A stretch of 35,369 nucleotides of DNA from a virus. The notes beneath the pieces are model-generated. The model was given only the letters and a program-made list of their open reading frames with translations, was not told the DNA's origin and ran no database searches. Shown piece by piece: positions 8,150-15,622 of the stretch; position 1 is the first letter of the stretch; the number at the start of each line of letters is the position of its first letter. A program made the position numbers and the translations under genes. The DNA lies in the IMG/VR virus record IMGVR_UViG_3300022602_000249, positions 1 to 35,369 of that record. One strand, given 5' to 3'.

Positions 8150-9098
8150 GTTGTTTCTTCCTTAGTTCTATTTTTAATCTACTGGTTTCTCTTGCTTGAA
8201 ATATAGTCAGCATAGTTGCTAACTTGCCCATTTTTACCACTGCATCATTGACATCTTTGATGCTAGTGGGCCATCGTGGCATGCTTACTGCCCACCCTAG
8301 CTCTATTGCACGATCAACCAGTTCCATACCTGCTGTGTCGCGATCAGGTATTACTGTGATTTCTTTGCCTAAATTTCTTATCAGTCTGGCCTGCGCATCA
8401 CTGACCGTGTTGTGCATCAATGCCAGTCCGCCGATGCTCAGTGCATCAAATATACCTTCCATGACCAACACATGTTGCCAGTTGGGCCGTTGTAGATCCG
8501 TGCCAAACACATAGCCGGGTTGACTGTGATTGATGTACTTGGGACCACTACCACTCAACATTCTGGCACACCAACCTACCATGGTGTTGTTGTAGGTAAA
8601 CGGGATAATCACATGCGGTCTGGTCCAGTGAACTCCGTCATTTTGCATTTGTACCATGATAGGATAATCTTCTGGTACACATCTAGATCTCACATAGTCC
8701 CAAAATTCCGTATGTTCCTGTGTGAGCAATTCCACATGCGGTGGAAGATCATCATGCTCTTCGAATCGTATGTCACTGAGTGTGTTGAGTACTTGACTAC
8801 GCTCATCCAAGATGCCTTCAATGCTTCTGTGTTTGAGACTTTCGAGATTGAGCATGTCAATGTCACGCTCAGGAACATTGAACAATCCCAATAGTTTACG
8901 AGCTTTGAACCCTACTGTACGACCCAAAATAAAGCTGGCAGTAAATTGGCAATTAAAGCAATGATAGCTCCAGCCTTTGTCACTGACTTTCAGGCCGCCT
9001 CTTTGTCGTTTGTCTGCGCAACAGGGTGCATTAAAACTTATCCACCCGCTGGGAGTTTGCTTTCGTTTAGCAGGTAGGTATTGAAGGATGTCTAGCAT
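8130..9098 (-). CDS. 61: DNA primase (T4 gp61-like, zinc finger plus Toprim)
   Basis: At 322 residues it is near the 342 of T4 gp61. The N-terminal zinc domain is seen as Cys26/Cys27 and the pair Cys47-x2-Cys50 (WSYHCFNCQF). The Toprim catalytic core follows: VLVMEGIFDAL with Glu214, then ITVIPDRDTAG with Asp252 and Asp254, the acidic residues that bind metal. It makes the RNA primers for lagging-strand synthesis and works with gp41. The ATG at 9096-9098 comes two bases after the stop of the upstream SGNH-like gene. The gene lies between two SGNH-like genes, which is unusual for a primosome operon. Confidence 0.92.
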   Translation of the reverse strand: MLDILQYLPAKRKQTPSGWISFNAPCCADKRQRGGLKVSDKGWSYHCFNCQFTASFILGRTVGFKARKLLGLFNVPERDIDMLNLESLKHRSIEGILDERSQVLNTLSDIRFEEHDDLPPHVELLTQEHTEFWDYVRSRCVPEDYPIMVQMQNDGVHWTRPHVIIPFTYNNTMVGWCARMLSGSGPKYINHSQPGYVFGTDLQRPNWQHVLVMEGIFDALSIGGLALMHNTVSDAQARLIRNLGKEITVIPDRDTAGMELVDRAIELGWAVSMPRWPTSIKDVNDAVVKMGKLATMLTIFQARETSRLKIELRKKQLVKRIQ

Positions 9099-9100
9099 CC

Positions 9101-9802
9101 TTATATTATACTAGATTCAATCTCAGAAATCAAGCGATCCGCTATGAATTTATGGCCTAATACACTAGGATGTGTCCATAGTTGTAAACTTTTATCTGGA
9201 TTATCAAAAATCATATCGTAGAGATTGGTGTTTGGCCATATCAGGGTTGGTATGTTTTTTGGTTTCTTAATATTTGTGTCTTTGAAAATATCAAATTGCA
9301 ATAATTGTATATTGTTTCTGGCAGCAACGCCATCAAAAAATAAAACTGCCTGTTGATAATTTAAGTTACTGAGTTGTCTTGACCCAGTTAACACAACATA
9401 TTGTTTCATAAAATCCCAAAATTCAGTGGAGTGAACTCTTGCACCGTCCCAGGTACTGTGAACAAATTGATCCCAGGTTGGCTGGTCTGGAGTTGATTTA
9501 TGGCTGTTATTATAAAAACTATTTCTGTAGGATTCAGTCAGGCCGACCAACACCAAGCAATCTGACAGGTCTAGTGTTTCATTTTCCAACCACCAAAGTC
9601 CAGTCCAAATAGTGCTTTGAAGACTCCCGCCAGAAATACCAAAGTTTTCCACAGGAACATTATAGTGCGCACCTAATTGACCTAAGAAGCAGTTGGCTTC
9701 TCTATAAACCTTGTGGTCTGTAGGATCAGTTGAATCAGGATCTCTAAGATCATGTCCGTAGATCCAACTGTCTCCAAAACCTACTATTTTTTTAAACTTC
9801 AT
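9101..9802 (-). CDS. SGNH/GDSL hydrolase-like protein, 233 aa
   Basis: Several SGNH blocks are visible: GFGDSWIYG (residues 8-16, nucleophile Ser12), NFGISGGS (53-60, block II Gly), VLVGLTESYR (84-93, where GTE replaces the usual GND) and LWTHPSVLGHKFIADRL near the end with His211 as catalytic candidate. The Asp normally three residues before that His is absent, so activity could use another acid or be lost. The start overlaps the stop of the virion gene upstream as ATGA, and the primase follows after two bases. Possible roles are removal of acyl groups from host or phage glycans. It shares only the general fold motifs with the gene at 7421-8149. Confidence 0.8.
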   Translation of the reverse strand: MKFKKIVGFGDSWIYGHDLRDPDSTDPTDHKVYREANCFLGQLGAHYNVPVENFGISGGSLQSTIWTGLWWLENETLDLSDCLVLVGLTESYRNSFYNNSHKSTPDQPTWDQFVHSTWDGARVHSTEFWDFMKQYVVLTGSRQLSNLNYQQAVLFFDGVAARNNIQLLQFDIFKDTNIKKPKNIPTLIWPNTNLYDMIFDNPDKSLQLWTHPSVLGHKFIADRLISEIESSII

Positions 9803-10983
9803 CTATAGAACAAATCAACCACATATCCTGTACTAATAACAACTAGTGCACCTTGATTGTTTGGTGGCACTGGGTAGTTAGGAGTGTTTACTCCTGCATT
9901 GGGTACCACCCAATATCCAGAACCGCCGTTGGTCACAGTAATACCAGTGACCTGACCTTCTTCATTTATTGTAGCTTCTGCAGTGGCACCGGCACCATCG
10001 CCAATGATATCAATTTTAGGTGGTGCAAGGTATCCACTGCCTGGATTGAGTATGTTGATACTTGTGACCACACCATCTACACAATAAGCATATGCCTGTG
10101 CTGGAATACCTGGCTGGTTAGGTGTAGCAAATACACTGTTATTGAATGCCAATCTCATCAACGGCCACCACCCAATGATATTCATATAGATAGTACCTGT
10201 GTGATTGAGGTAGGTAACACTTTCAGTTCCGCTAGGGTTATCAATGGTTGTTCCCAAAGGCACATTGAATGGTATTGCTTCGTAGTCTTCGGCGGCCTGA
10301 GCTTTGATTGTCCCTGTGTAACCTACCAAGGTCATTTGCACTGTGGTAATAGATTGTTTTGGTTCAATGAAACTGCTAAAGAATTCTGTATTTAAGAAAC
10401 TGTTCCAGTAGTTTGCACCATTGGGGTTTCCACTCCAGTACCAACTGCTGCTGGGATAGTTGGCAAAGCTTGCACCATCAAAACTACCTTGTGCGGATAG
10501 TTTGGTAGTGGGAATTGTAAGAGGTGCGCTGGGCACGAATCTTGGCAATGCAGAATCTACTATGTTCACAGGTGCTCTTGCGCCCGACTGTGCATCAGTA
10601 AAAACTGCTTCGGTTAAGTTTCCGCTGGTGCGGGTTATACTGTAATTTGCTGGTTCAGCAAGTACTTCTAATAGATCTGGGGCAGCGAGTGTTACTTTGG
10701 CGCGACCAAGTGTTGCGTTGAGTATGACCATGGGTTGTTCGATCAATAGCGCAGTTCCCGCAGTGTTCATCACACGGAACATAAAGCTGCTACCAGTAAT
10801 GTTGACAGGCTTTTGTTCTTGATTGATAAACTCAAACAACAACACATTGTCAACGCCTTTGTTAATTGTTAATTGTTTTGCGTACACAGGGTTATACCTA
10901 TAAGTGAAAGTTTCGCCACCATCAGTGTCTATCAATAATACTTGAGTGATTTGTTGATATAAATACGCCGTGGTTGAATACAT
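9799..10983 (-). CDS. Probable tail or baseplate-associated virion protein with GSGY repeats
   Basis: The ATG at 10981-10983 has GGAG seven bases upstream and is preferred over in-frame TTG codons further out, giving 394 residues. The first 110 residues resemble N-terminal domains of baseplate upper-protein type (strands such as QLTINKGVDNVLLFEF, then VNITGSSFMFRVMN). The C-terminal part has two copies of a beta repeat: NPGSGYLAPPKIDIIGDG and TNGGSGYWVVPNAG, around the phrase GATAEATI. This GSGY repeat is common in phage fibre and structural proteins. No enzyme motif is seen. The stop overlaps the SGNH-like start (ATGA). It is probably a host-contacting or baseplate component, but its exact position in the virion is inferred. 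Confidence 0.75.
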   Translation of the reverse strand: MYSTTAYLYQQITQVLLIDTDGGETFTYRYNPVYAKQLTINKGVDNVLLFEFINQEQKPVNITGSSFMFRVMNTAGTALLIEQPMVILNATLGRAKVTLAAPDLLEVLAEPANYSITRTSGNLTEAVFTDAQSGARAPVNIVDSALPRFVPSAPLTIPTTKLSAQGSFDGASFANYPSSSWYWSGNPNGANYWNSFLNTEFFSSFIEPKQSITTVQMTLVGYTGTIKAQAAEDYEAIPFNVPLGTTIDNPSGTESVTYLNHTGTIYMNIIGWWPLMRLAFNNSVFATPNQPGIPAQAYAYCVDGVVTSINILNPGSGYLAPPKIDIIGDGAGATAEATINEEGQVTGITVTNGGSGYWVVPNAGVNTPNYPVPPNNQGALVVISTGYVVDLFYR

Positions 10984-10998
10984 AAGGATCTCCAACAA

Positions 10999-11006
10999 TA
11001 TTTATG
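10999..11006 (-). promoter_or_regulatory. T4-late-type element between divergent genes
   Basis: The minus strand reads CATAAATA, one mismatch from TATAAATA, 16 bases before the ATG of the virion gene at 10983. It overlaps the plus-strand ATG at 11004-11006 of the divergent gene. The distance to the minus-strand ATG is very short for a promoter, so it could be coincidental. Confidence 0.3.
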
Positions 11007-11381
11007 GGCAATGACTTGTTTGCAAAATTAGCTGAAAAATACCCTTTTATAACACTCTGTGTTTACGCCTCTGCGGAATATGTAGGTATTGTACAAAATC
11101 AAGACGATGCAATAACTACAATTTACGACTTTGGTAGCATACAAGATATAGACCAAAAACGGTTATTTTTAGAACTAGCCAATGTTTGGTGGTGGGAAAG
11201 TAACCGTAGCATACCCATTAATATCTTTTTAAAATCCGAATGGGATCCGTTCAAAGTCTACCTAAAAACATTCAGCAACAAAGATCTTGTGGTCTTACAC
11301 GGGCCTGTATGCAGTTTGACAGAAATGGCCCGTAAAAAAAGCAAAAGAAAATCAATCACCCTGGTTCGTCGACTTGATTGA
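11004..11381 (+). CDS. Hypothetical protein, 125 aa, only plus-strand gene
   Basis: This is the one convincing gene on the plus strand. It encodes a mixed alpha/beta protein with a regular start (DLFAKLAEKYPFITLCVYASAEYVGIVQNQDD), an aromatic WWWESNRSIP segment near residues 67-77 and a basic tail (ARKKSKRKSITLVRRLD). The composition looks coding and no opposite-strand frame explains this interval. I believe close relatives occur in other aquatic T4-like phages without assigned function. The ribosome site is weak (AAGGA, about 15 bases upstream). Its last 26 bases overlap the end of the convergent DnaE-like gene. The basic tail hints at nucleic acid contact, which is speculative. Confidence 0.75.
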   Translation: MGNDLFAKLAEKYPFITLCVYASAEYVGIVQNQDDAITTIYDFGSIQDIDQKRLFLELANVWWWESNRSIPINIFLKSEWDPFKVYLKTFSNKDLVVLHGPVCSLTEMARKKSKRKSITLVRRLD

Positions 11382-11934
11382 GCAAATTCATGTGTAGCGC
11401 AACCAACGCCGCATAGCTCAGAGCATGTGCTTTTTTAAATGTATATCCTCTACTGTCATCTCCATCCCATACACTGGCAAACACATCTTTCCAAGATCGA
11501 TTTTGCAAGTGAGCTTTTCCGGGTCTAATAATACTGATAAATGCAGCCATTCTAGGAATACTATCAGGACGCATGATTTTTAGCAATTCTGTGTAGTTGC
11601 CTATGTGTGCCAGTTGGCTGGCCCAGGTAGAGTCTTGCCATAATCTTGCCCAAGGCGGTGTGGCAGTCAGCATTTCTTCATAGTGTTCTGGACTGGTAAT
11701 CAGCTGATACACCCCCATGTTCAAAAAGTCAATCTTGAAGTATCCTCTTTGTTCAGCCTGTTCGTAGTCTATGGCCGCACAACCATTAACAGGATCGTAG
11801 GGAATGTCAGTAACATACACACCCGAGTTGTGTCGTCGAGCTTGTCCATTTACTATTTGTCTTGCTGGTATGTGTTGAACAAGTTTGAGTATTTGTTCTC
11901 TGTCAGCAAAATCAATATCAATATCTGCACTCAT
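11356..11934 (-). CDS. Miniature DnaE-like (DNA polymerase III alpha) protein, 192 aa
   Basis: The ATG at 11932-11934 overlaps the upstream stop (ATGA) and is preferred to an in-frame start 15 bases earlier. The short protein carries, in the right order, segments like the signature motifs of bacterial DnaE: ADIDIDFADREQ (residues 3-14, matching the PDxDxDF catalytic aspartates), RRHNSGVYV (33-41, like the HxxGVV segment), YFKIDFLNM (65-73, matching KFDFLGL with the third catalytic Asp at 69), IIRPGKAHL (135-143, like the RPGP segment) and YTFKKAHALSYA (164-175, like FxKSHAxaY). The PHP, thumb, most of the fingers, beta-binding and OB parts are absent; DnaE is over 1000 residues. Whether it polymerises DNA, binds nucleotides or acts as a regulator is unknown. 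Confidence 0.75.
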   Translation of the reverse strand: MSADIDIDFADREQILKLVQHIPARQIVNGQARRHNSGVYVTDIPYDPVNGCAAIDYEQAEQRGYFKIDFLNMGVYQLITSPEHYEEMLTATPPWARLWQDSTWASQLAHIGNYTELLKIMRPDSIPRMAAFISIIRPGKAHLQNRSWKDVFASVWDGDDSRGYTFKKAHALSYAALVALHMNLLNQVDEPG

Positions 11935-12833
11935 TGAAAGTAATCCCATCCCAGCATGGCATTGATATATGCTTCTTCTAGTAGATCTACCTGAGGTATC
12001 TCAGTGTTGTTTTTTATTTGCATTAAAATATTATCACATTTTTGTTTTGAATCCTTGTAGGGTTGTCTTGACAAGAATTCTTCGTGTATTTTGATTATTC
12101 GATCTTTACAAGTATACTGCAAGTCGGCCCAGACTGCAACCTTTTCGAGTTCTAGTAGGAATTGATCCTGATTGTAAAAACATCCAAACGGAAAAAAATG
12201 CACATCCATTTGATTGTAATCTGCTTTGTTTTGTTCTACTATAAATCCTGACTGCTCAGGATTTGCAAATCCAATTTTGAAAAATTCACGCAATATGTGT
12301 CTCGGGCAGTTGGGATTGTTTTCTGACAACTCATATATTTGTAAACGATGTTGTTCTACACATTCTTGTTTGATTGAATCGGGCAATTGATCAAACTCTT
12401 GTGCAGAAGTAATGCTGGGCCATGACGGATCTTTTATCTTGTTGTATCCGTCTACAACTTGATCAACAAAAAAACTGTTTATTATATTGTCTAGCACCCA
12501 TCTGTATGAGTCGTTGTTAAATTTATTGTAAGTGTCAATTTCAAGTTGATCGTTGTTGTATGTTTGATCGCCTGCTCGTAATAAACTTATTTGTTGAAGT
12601 GGCAATAAATCATCATTGGCAATTTTAATACTAATAACTTTGTTAGAGGTGTAGGGTAACTTATAAAATGAATAGTGTCTGGCTGAAAATATTTTTGGAG
12701 TCGTATAACTTTGTTTGTGGGAGGCACCTAATTTATTAAATGGTGTACCACTAACTCCTACGCCAGCTATAACATTGCATATGTATTCTAAATAGTTACC
12801 GTGTGCACCTGCAAGAAAGTCAATGTGTATCAC
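11931..12833 (-). CDS. Hypothetical protein with glycine-rich N-terminal loop, 300 aa
   Basis: The start is a GTG directly after the stop of the zinc-finger gene (TAAGTG), with GGGTGG as a weak ribosome site. The N-terminus MIHIDFLAGAHGNYLEYICN looks like a strand, glycine loop and helix, a pattern seen in P-loop-like sulfotransferase or kinase folds, although a classic Walker A is absent. The middle has a possible receptor-like charged stretch (ISIKIANDDLLPL) and the C-terminal part is helical. The protein at 15038-15622 begins with the same GxxGN[YF] arrangement at the same positions, so the two may be paralogues. The stop overlaps the DnaE-like start (ATGA). No function is assigned. Confidence 0.75.
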   Translation of the reverse strand: MIHIDFLAGAHGNYLEYICNVIAGVGVSGTPFNKLGASHKQSYTTPKIFSARHYSFYKLPYTSNKVISIKIANDDLLPLQQISLLRAGDQTYNNDQLEIDTYNKFNNDSYRWVLDNIINSFFVDQVVDGYNKIKDPSWPSITSAQEFDQLPDSIKQECVEQHRLQIYELSENNPNCPRHILREFFKIGFANPEQSGFIVEQNKADYNQMDVHFFPFGCFYNQDQFLLELEKVAVWADLQYTCKDRIIKIHEEFLSRQPYKDSKQKCDNILMQIKNNTEIPQVDLLEEAYINAMLGWDYFQ

Positions 12834-13508
12834 TTACCACCCTGCTTTCTTTAAAATATCTTTGGCATATTCTTGATCCGCACTATAGTCTCGAAATTTC
12901 TTCATCCAAAAATCAGCATCAATGTAGGGCCAAATCATTGCAACTTGTTCAGTTGATAGTTCATTTAAAAACTTTTGACCGCTTTCTGAATTGTATATCA
13001 CCCAAGGACTAATGCGGCCTGTGGTAATTGCATAACACATAGCGTTTGAGTTGCCGTATCTTAAACAATCATGTGCAGGGTTACTGGTCTTTTCTTCCCA
13101 ATCCATGCCAAACTCGATTGCTCTTGCTAGTGCATCATTGATGTGTTCCACACGGAGATAGTCCAACAAGTACTCTGTGTAGATGCTGTCTCTACACCAG
13201 TGGTCAATCTTTTTGTTTTGTTTCAATACCCATTCAATGAATCTTGCAGGGTTTATAGCTCTGATGTCCACACAGTAGCGACCAAACTTCACAAAGGCCC
13301 GGTAATAAGGTGAATCAGCAAAGTCATCATAGGTTTTTAGTCGTGCAGAACCTTGTGTAAGTTCATAAAATTTTATGTATGCTTGAAATCCTAGTTGGAC
13401 TCCACGCTCGTCTTTTTCCTGTCTGCGACGACGCGGCTCGCAACTGTGTACTGCAAGACTGGATTCTTTGACAAAGTTTTTCTTACAATACTGACAGGTA
13501 TAAGTCAT
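12834..13508 (-). CDS. Zinc-finger hypothetical protein, 224 aa
   Basis: The N-terminus has a C2HC zinc-finger pattern: Cys5 and Cys8, then His21 and Cys23, within TCQYCKKNFVKESSLAVHSC. A basic stretch follows (EPRRRRQEKDER), suggesting DNA or RNA contact. The rest is helical and rich in aromatic residues, with no catalytic motif. The start overlaps the stop of the upstream gene as ATGA, and the next gene starts directly at its stop. Lying among replication and repair genes, it may be a nucleic-acid-binding accessory factor. I recall unnamed relatives in aquatic T4-like phages, but I cannot match it to a named T4 protein. Confidence 0.8.
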   Translation of the reverse strand: MTYTCQYCKKNFVKESSLAVHSCEPRRRRQEKDERGVQLGFQAYIKFYELTQGSARLKTYDDFADSPYYRAFVKFGRYCVDIRAINPARFIEWVLKQNKKIDHWCRDSIYTEYLLDYLRVEHINDALARAIEFGMDWEEKTSNPAHDCLRYGNSNAMCYAITTGRISPWVIYNSESGQKFLNELSTEQVAMIWPYIDADFWMKKFRDYSADQEYAKDILKKAGW

Positions 13509-13948
13509 TTTTCTCTTACCAATGCATGAAGATATGCATCTAATTCTTTTTTGGTTGTAATCTCAGCCAAGAGTTCTATATCGTCCATTTTCATATTAGG
13601 GAACAAGTCTGCCAGTTGTTTCTTTGAACTGCCTGCACTGGCTTCTTTTTTCTTGGGAGCAATCCACTGATGCCGGAACTTTCCCCACCCTGGACTTACC
13701 GCAGTTGCACACAACCATTGTAGTTTAGGATGTTTGTTTATGGCAAAGAAGTTTTTGTTTAAGTTTTCGTTGGTGCTCAACAGGTACACAGACTGTTCAA
13801 GAGGGTTACCTTGCACACTACTACCCCATCGAATCATAAGAAAGTTACTGAACTTTTTCTTTTCTTCATCAGTTAGGTCGTCATAGAAGTCTCTGTTCTT
13901 GGTGTCGAACTGTGCCATTTCATTGGCAATGTTTAGTTTGTCACTCAT
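13505..13948 (-). CDS. Possible clamp-loader small subunit (T4 gp62-like), 147 aa
   Basis: This helical protein has a central segment (FSNFLMIRWGSS through WLCATAVSPGWGKFRHQWI) that loosely resembles the middle of T4 gp62, where FMVENALSQFP and later RGKRYGKW occur. T4 gp62 is 187 residues and forms the sliding-clamp loader with gp44. The similarity is short and judged by eye, so the call is tentative; it could be an unrelated replication accessory protein. Neither gp44 nor the clamp gp45 is adjacent, which weakens the call. It overlaps the upstream gene by 8 bases and the zinc-finger gene by 4 (ATGA), within a tightly coupled operon. Confidence 0.6.
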   Translation of the reverse strand: MSDKLNIANEMAQFDTKNRDFYDDLTDEEKKKFSNFLMIRWGSSVQGNPLEQSVYLLSTNENLNKNFFAINKHPKLQWLCATAVSPGWGKFRHQWIAPKKKEASAGSSKKQLADLFPNMKMDDIELLAEITTKKELDAYLHALVREK

Positions 13949-14210
13949 CGGGTTTGCTCAGGTTATAGATTATTATAGCACGATCCAGCGCATCTTGCAA
14001 TGCAGGATTGTTCTTTGCAGCACGGCGAATTCTTCCCCATAACTGATCTTCTTTTACATGCTCGTGCAGTGGGCGCCCATCTGATGTTCTGGTGTCAAGA
14101 TCTCGACCAATTTCAAATCGGTCCGAGTGTGGTGCTCCTAGCTCTCTGGCATATGTTACACCATCAGCCTTTTCGTAAATGTATTTCACACCAGGCTTGA
14201 GTTGTCCCAT
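13941..14210 (-). CDS. Small hypothetical protein, 89 aa
   Basis: The protein has a short beta-like N-terminal part (GVKYIYEKADGVTYARE) and a helical C-terminal half (LWGRIRRAAKNNPALQDALDRAIIIYNL). It starts one base after the cupin stop and overlaps the next gene by 8 bases, so it belongs to the same coupled operon. It has no cysteines, membrane span or catalytic motif. No family is recognised. Confidence 0.75.
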   Translation of the reverse strand: MGQLKPGVKYIYEKADGVTYARELGAPHSDRFEIGRDLDTRTSDGRPLHEHVKEDQLWGRIRRAAKNNPALQDALDRAIIIYNLSKPDE

Positions 14211-14555
14211 TCAATGATTACGCTTTCCATCAAACACACAATTGAAGATCAAGTGCATGTCACCGTTGTTGATAACTCTGTGAAATGCGCCGTCTGGAAT
14301 CAACACAATGTCTCCGGCGCTGACAGGAAATGGTTCATCGGTTTCTTCACCAACAATCATCATTCCTGTGCCCATGACAAAGAAATAAACTTCTTCTTGT
14401 CCTGCATGTCTATGTCCTCTGGTTTGCTTTCCTTTACGCAAGGTAGTAGAGCTTAGTACAAGATTTTTTAATTCTTTGTTATCTCGGAGCAGGTAAGTTT
14501 CGTCATCTTTGATTGTTTCTCCACCTATGTCATGTGCGTTGTATTTCTGTTGCAT
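14211..14555 (-). CDS. Cupin-fold protein, 114 aa
   Basis: Both cupin motifs are nearly ideal. Motif 1 is GHRHAGQEEVYFFVMGTG (residues 47-64) with His48, His50 and Glu55 as metal ligands. Motif 2 is GDIVLIPDGAFHRVINNG (81-98) with His92 as the fourth ligand. Single-domain cupins include sugar epimerases and isomerases, dioxygenases and small-molecule sensors, so the fold is clear but the reaction is not. The gene starts two bases after the neighbouring stop and is followed directly by the 89-residue gene. Its presence in a phage rich in sugar and group-transfer genes suggests a role in carbohydrate or small-molecule chemistry. Confidence 0.88.
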   Translation of the reverse strand: MQQKYNAHDIGGETIKDDETYLLRDNKELKNLVLSSTTLRKGKQTRGHRHAGQEEVYFFVMGTGMMIVGEETDEPFPVSAGDIVLIPDGAFHRVINNGDMHLIFNCVFDGKRNH

Positions 14556-14556
14556 A

Positions 14557-15057
14557 TCACCATGCCTTGTTATAATCCACTATTTCACAGTTACGGCTAA
14601 TGTCTTTGACAAAATAAACACACTCTGGTTTAGGGCCTTCTGTGACAGGTACACATAGCATTTGTCCATTTTTTAGTTTAGGAGCATACCATGCAACCTC
14701 TTGGTAAACATCTATAATTTCGATGTCAGGAAAACTGGGTCTAAAACTGCTCAACGGATTGAATTGAAATACTTTGAATCCTCGATCATTGATACTGGTC
14801 AATGGCAGCACTTCTAAGTCGCCCATGTCTGGTTCGCCAATTAAGATTTGCCAATCCACTGGCATTTTAATAACATGCTCTCCAATGCGTAGTACAAGTG
14901 CAGGACTGTTAAAGCTTTCTAAAAAGATCAGTGGTATGTAGTGGTAATCAGGATCTTGCGGAGTTGAATTGTCCAGTATAGCAAAACGCATATCATCAAC
15001 TTCTTCAGGAAGATGATCTAGTTCAAAAGGTGTGTTGTCAAGTGTTAGTATTCTCAT
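14557..15057 (-). CDS. Hypothetical protein, 166 aa
   Basis: The protein is beta-rich with long hydrophobic strands (HYIPLIFLESF, PALVLRIGEHVIKMP, WQILIGEPDMGDLEVLPLTSIND) and ends YNKAW. No cysteine pattern, membrane span or known motif is seen. It overlaps the upstream gene by 20 bases and is separated from the cupin gene by one base. Proteins with the phrase GDLEVLPLTSINDRGF seem familiar from related phages, still without function. It may be a core but uncharacterised component of this phage group, because it sits next to uvsW and other core genes. Confidence 0.78.
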   Translation of the reverse strand: MRILTLDNTPFELDHLPEEVDDMRFAILDNSTPQDPDYHYIPLIFLESFNSPALVLRIGEHVIKMPVDWQILIGEPDMGDLEVLPLTSINDRGFKVFQFNPLSSFRPSFPDIEIIDVYQEVAWYAPKLKNGQMLCVPVTEGPKPECVYFVKDISRNCEIVDYNKAW

Positions 15058-15622
15058 ATAATATATTGTATAGATTTATCGGCGAATAGTCAAGGCCTAA
15101 TTGTGAAAAATAGTCTAATACCTTGGTACTATTCTGATCATAGTATTTTTTAGTGCCTTGTTTCCAAAGCTGGTGTATGTGTTTGATCTTTACTGGGTCA
15201 ACATTTGTATTGCGTTGTTGACAAAACTCAAATAATTTGTTTGAATCTCCAAGCAACTCATCTATTACCACATGTGGTAATTGTTTTAATCTTGTTTCTA
15301 GCTTTTGATTGTAGCCTACAACTGCTCGTGTGCGAAGAACTATGTTGTCTGTTAGATGATTTATTGTGATGTTTTTGAGAATGTAGTGAAAACTAGTGTC
15401 TAAAGAGTTGTTCCATACTAAATTTATACCACTGGCATTGATAATGTCATGTACCAGCACATATTGTTCATCGTTGCGTATGGCCCATTCTTGGCTGACA
15501 TAAGTTTCGTCAACTTTTAAATTGGTATAAAATTCAACAGTTTTATCATAGGTAGTGTCACAGGTAAGGCATTGTTTTATAAAATTACCACACCCACCCC
15601 AGGCAAACTGTATTACTTCCAT
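15038..15622 (-). CDS. Hypothetical protein with GxxGN N-terminal loop, 194 aa
   Basis: The ATG at 15620-15622 lies inside the last codons of uvsW and gives the N-terminus MEVIQFAWGGCGNFIKQCLT. A longer in-frame form would overlap uvsW by 94 bases and is less likely. The strand, glycine loop and helix at the start align position by position with the 300-residue protein at 11931-12833 (Gly9, Gly12, Asn13, aromatic 14). The remainder is alpha/beta with many Asn, Asp and Lys residues. This could be a divergent nucleotide- or sulfate-donor-binding fold, but no diagnostic motif supports a specific enzyme. Confidence 0.7.
   Translation of the reverse strand: MEVIQFAWGGCGNFIKQCLTCDTTYDKTVEFYTNLKVDETYVSQEWAIRNDEQYVLVHDIINASGINLVWNNSLDTSFHYILKNITINHLTDNIVLRTRAVVGYNQKLETRLKQLPHVVIDELLGDSNKLFEFCQQRNTNVDPVKIKHIHQLWKQGTKKYYDQNSTKVLDYFSQLGLDYSPINLYNILYENTNT

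Noticed and set aside
9853-10395. Plus-strand open frame of 180 codons opposite the virion gene
   Set aside because: The translation is rich in Cys, Trp and His with no domain pattern, and the opposite strand encodes the GSGY-repeat virion protein.
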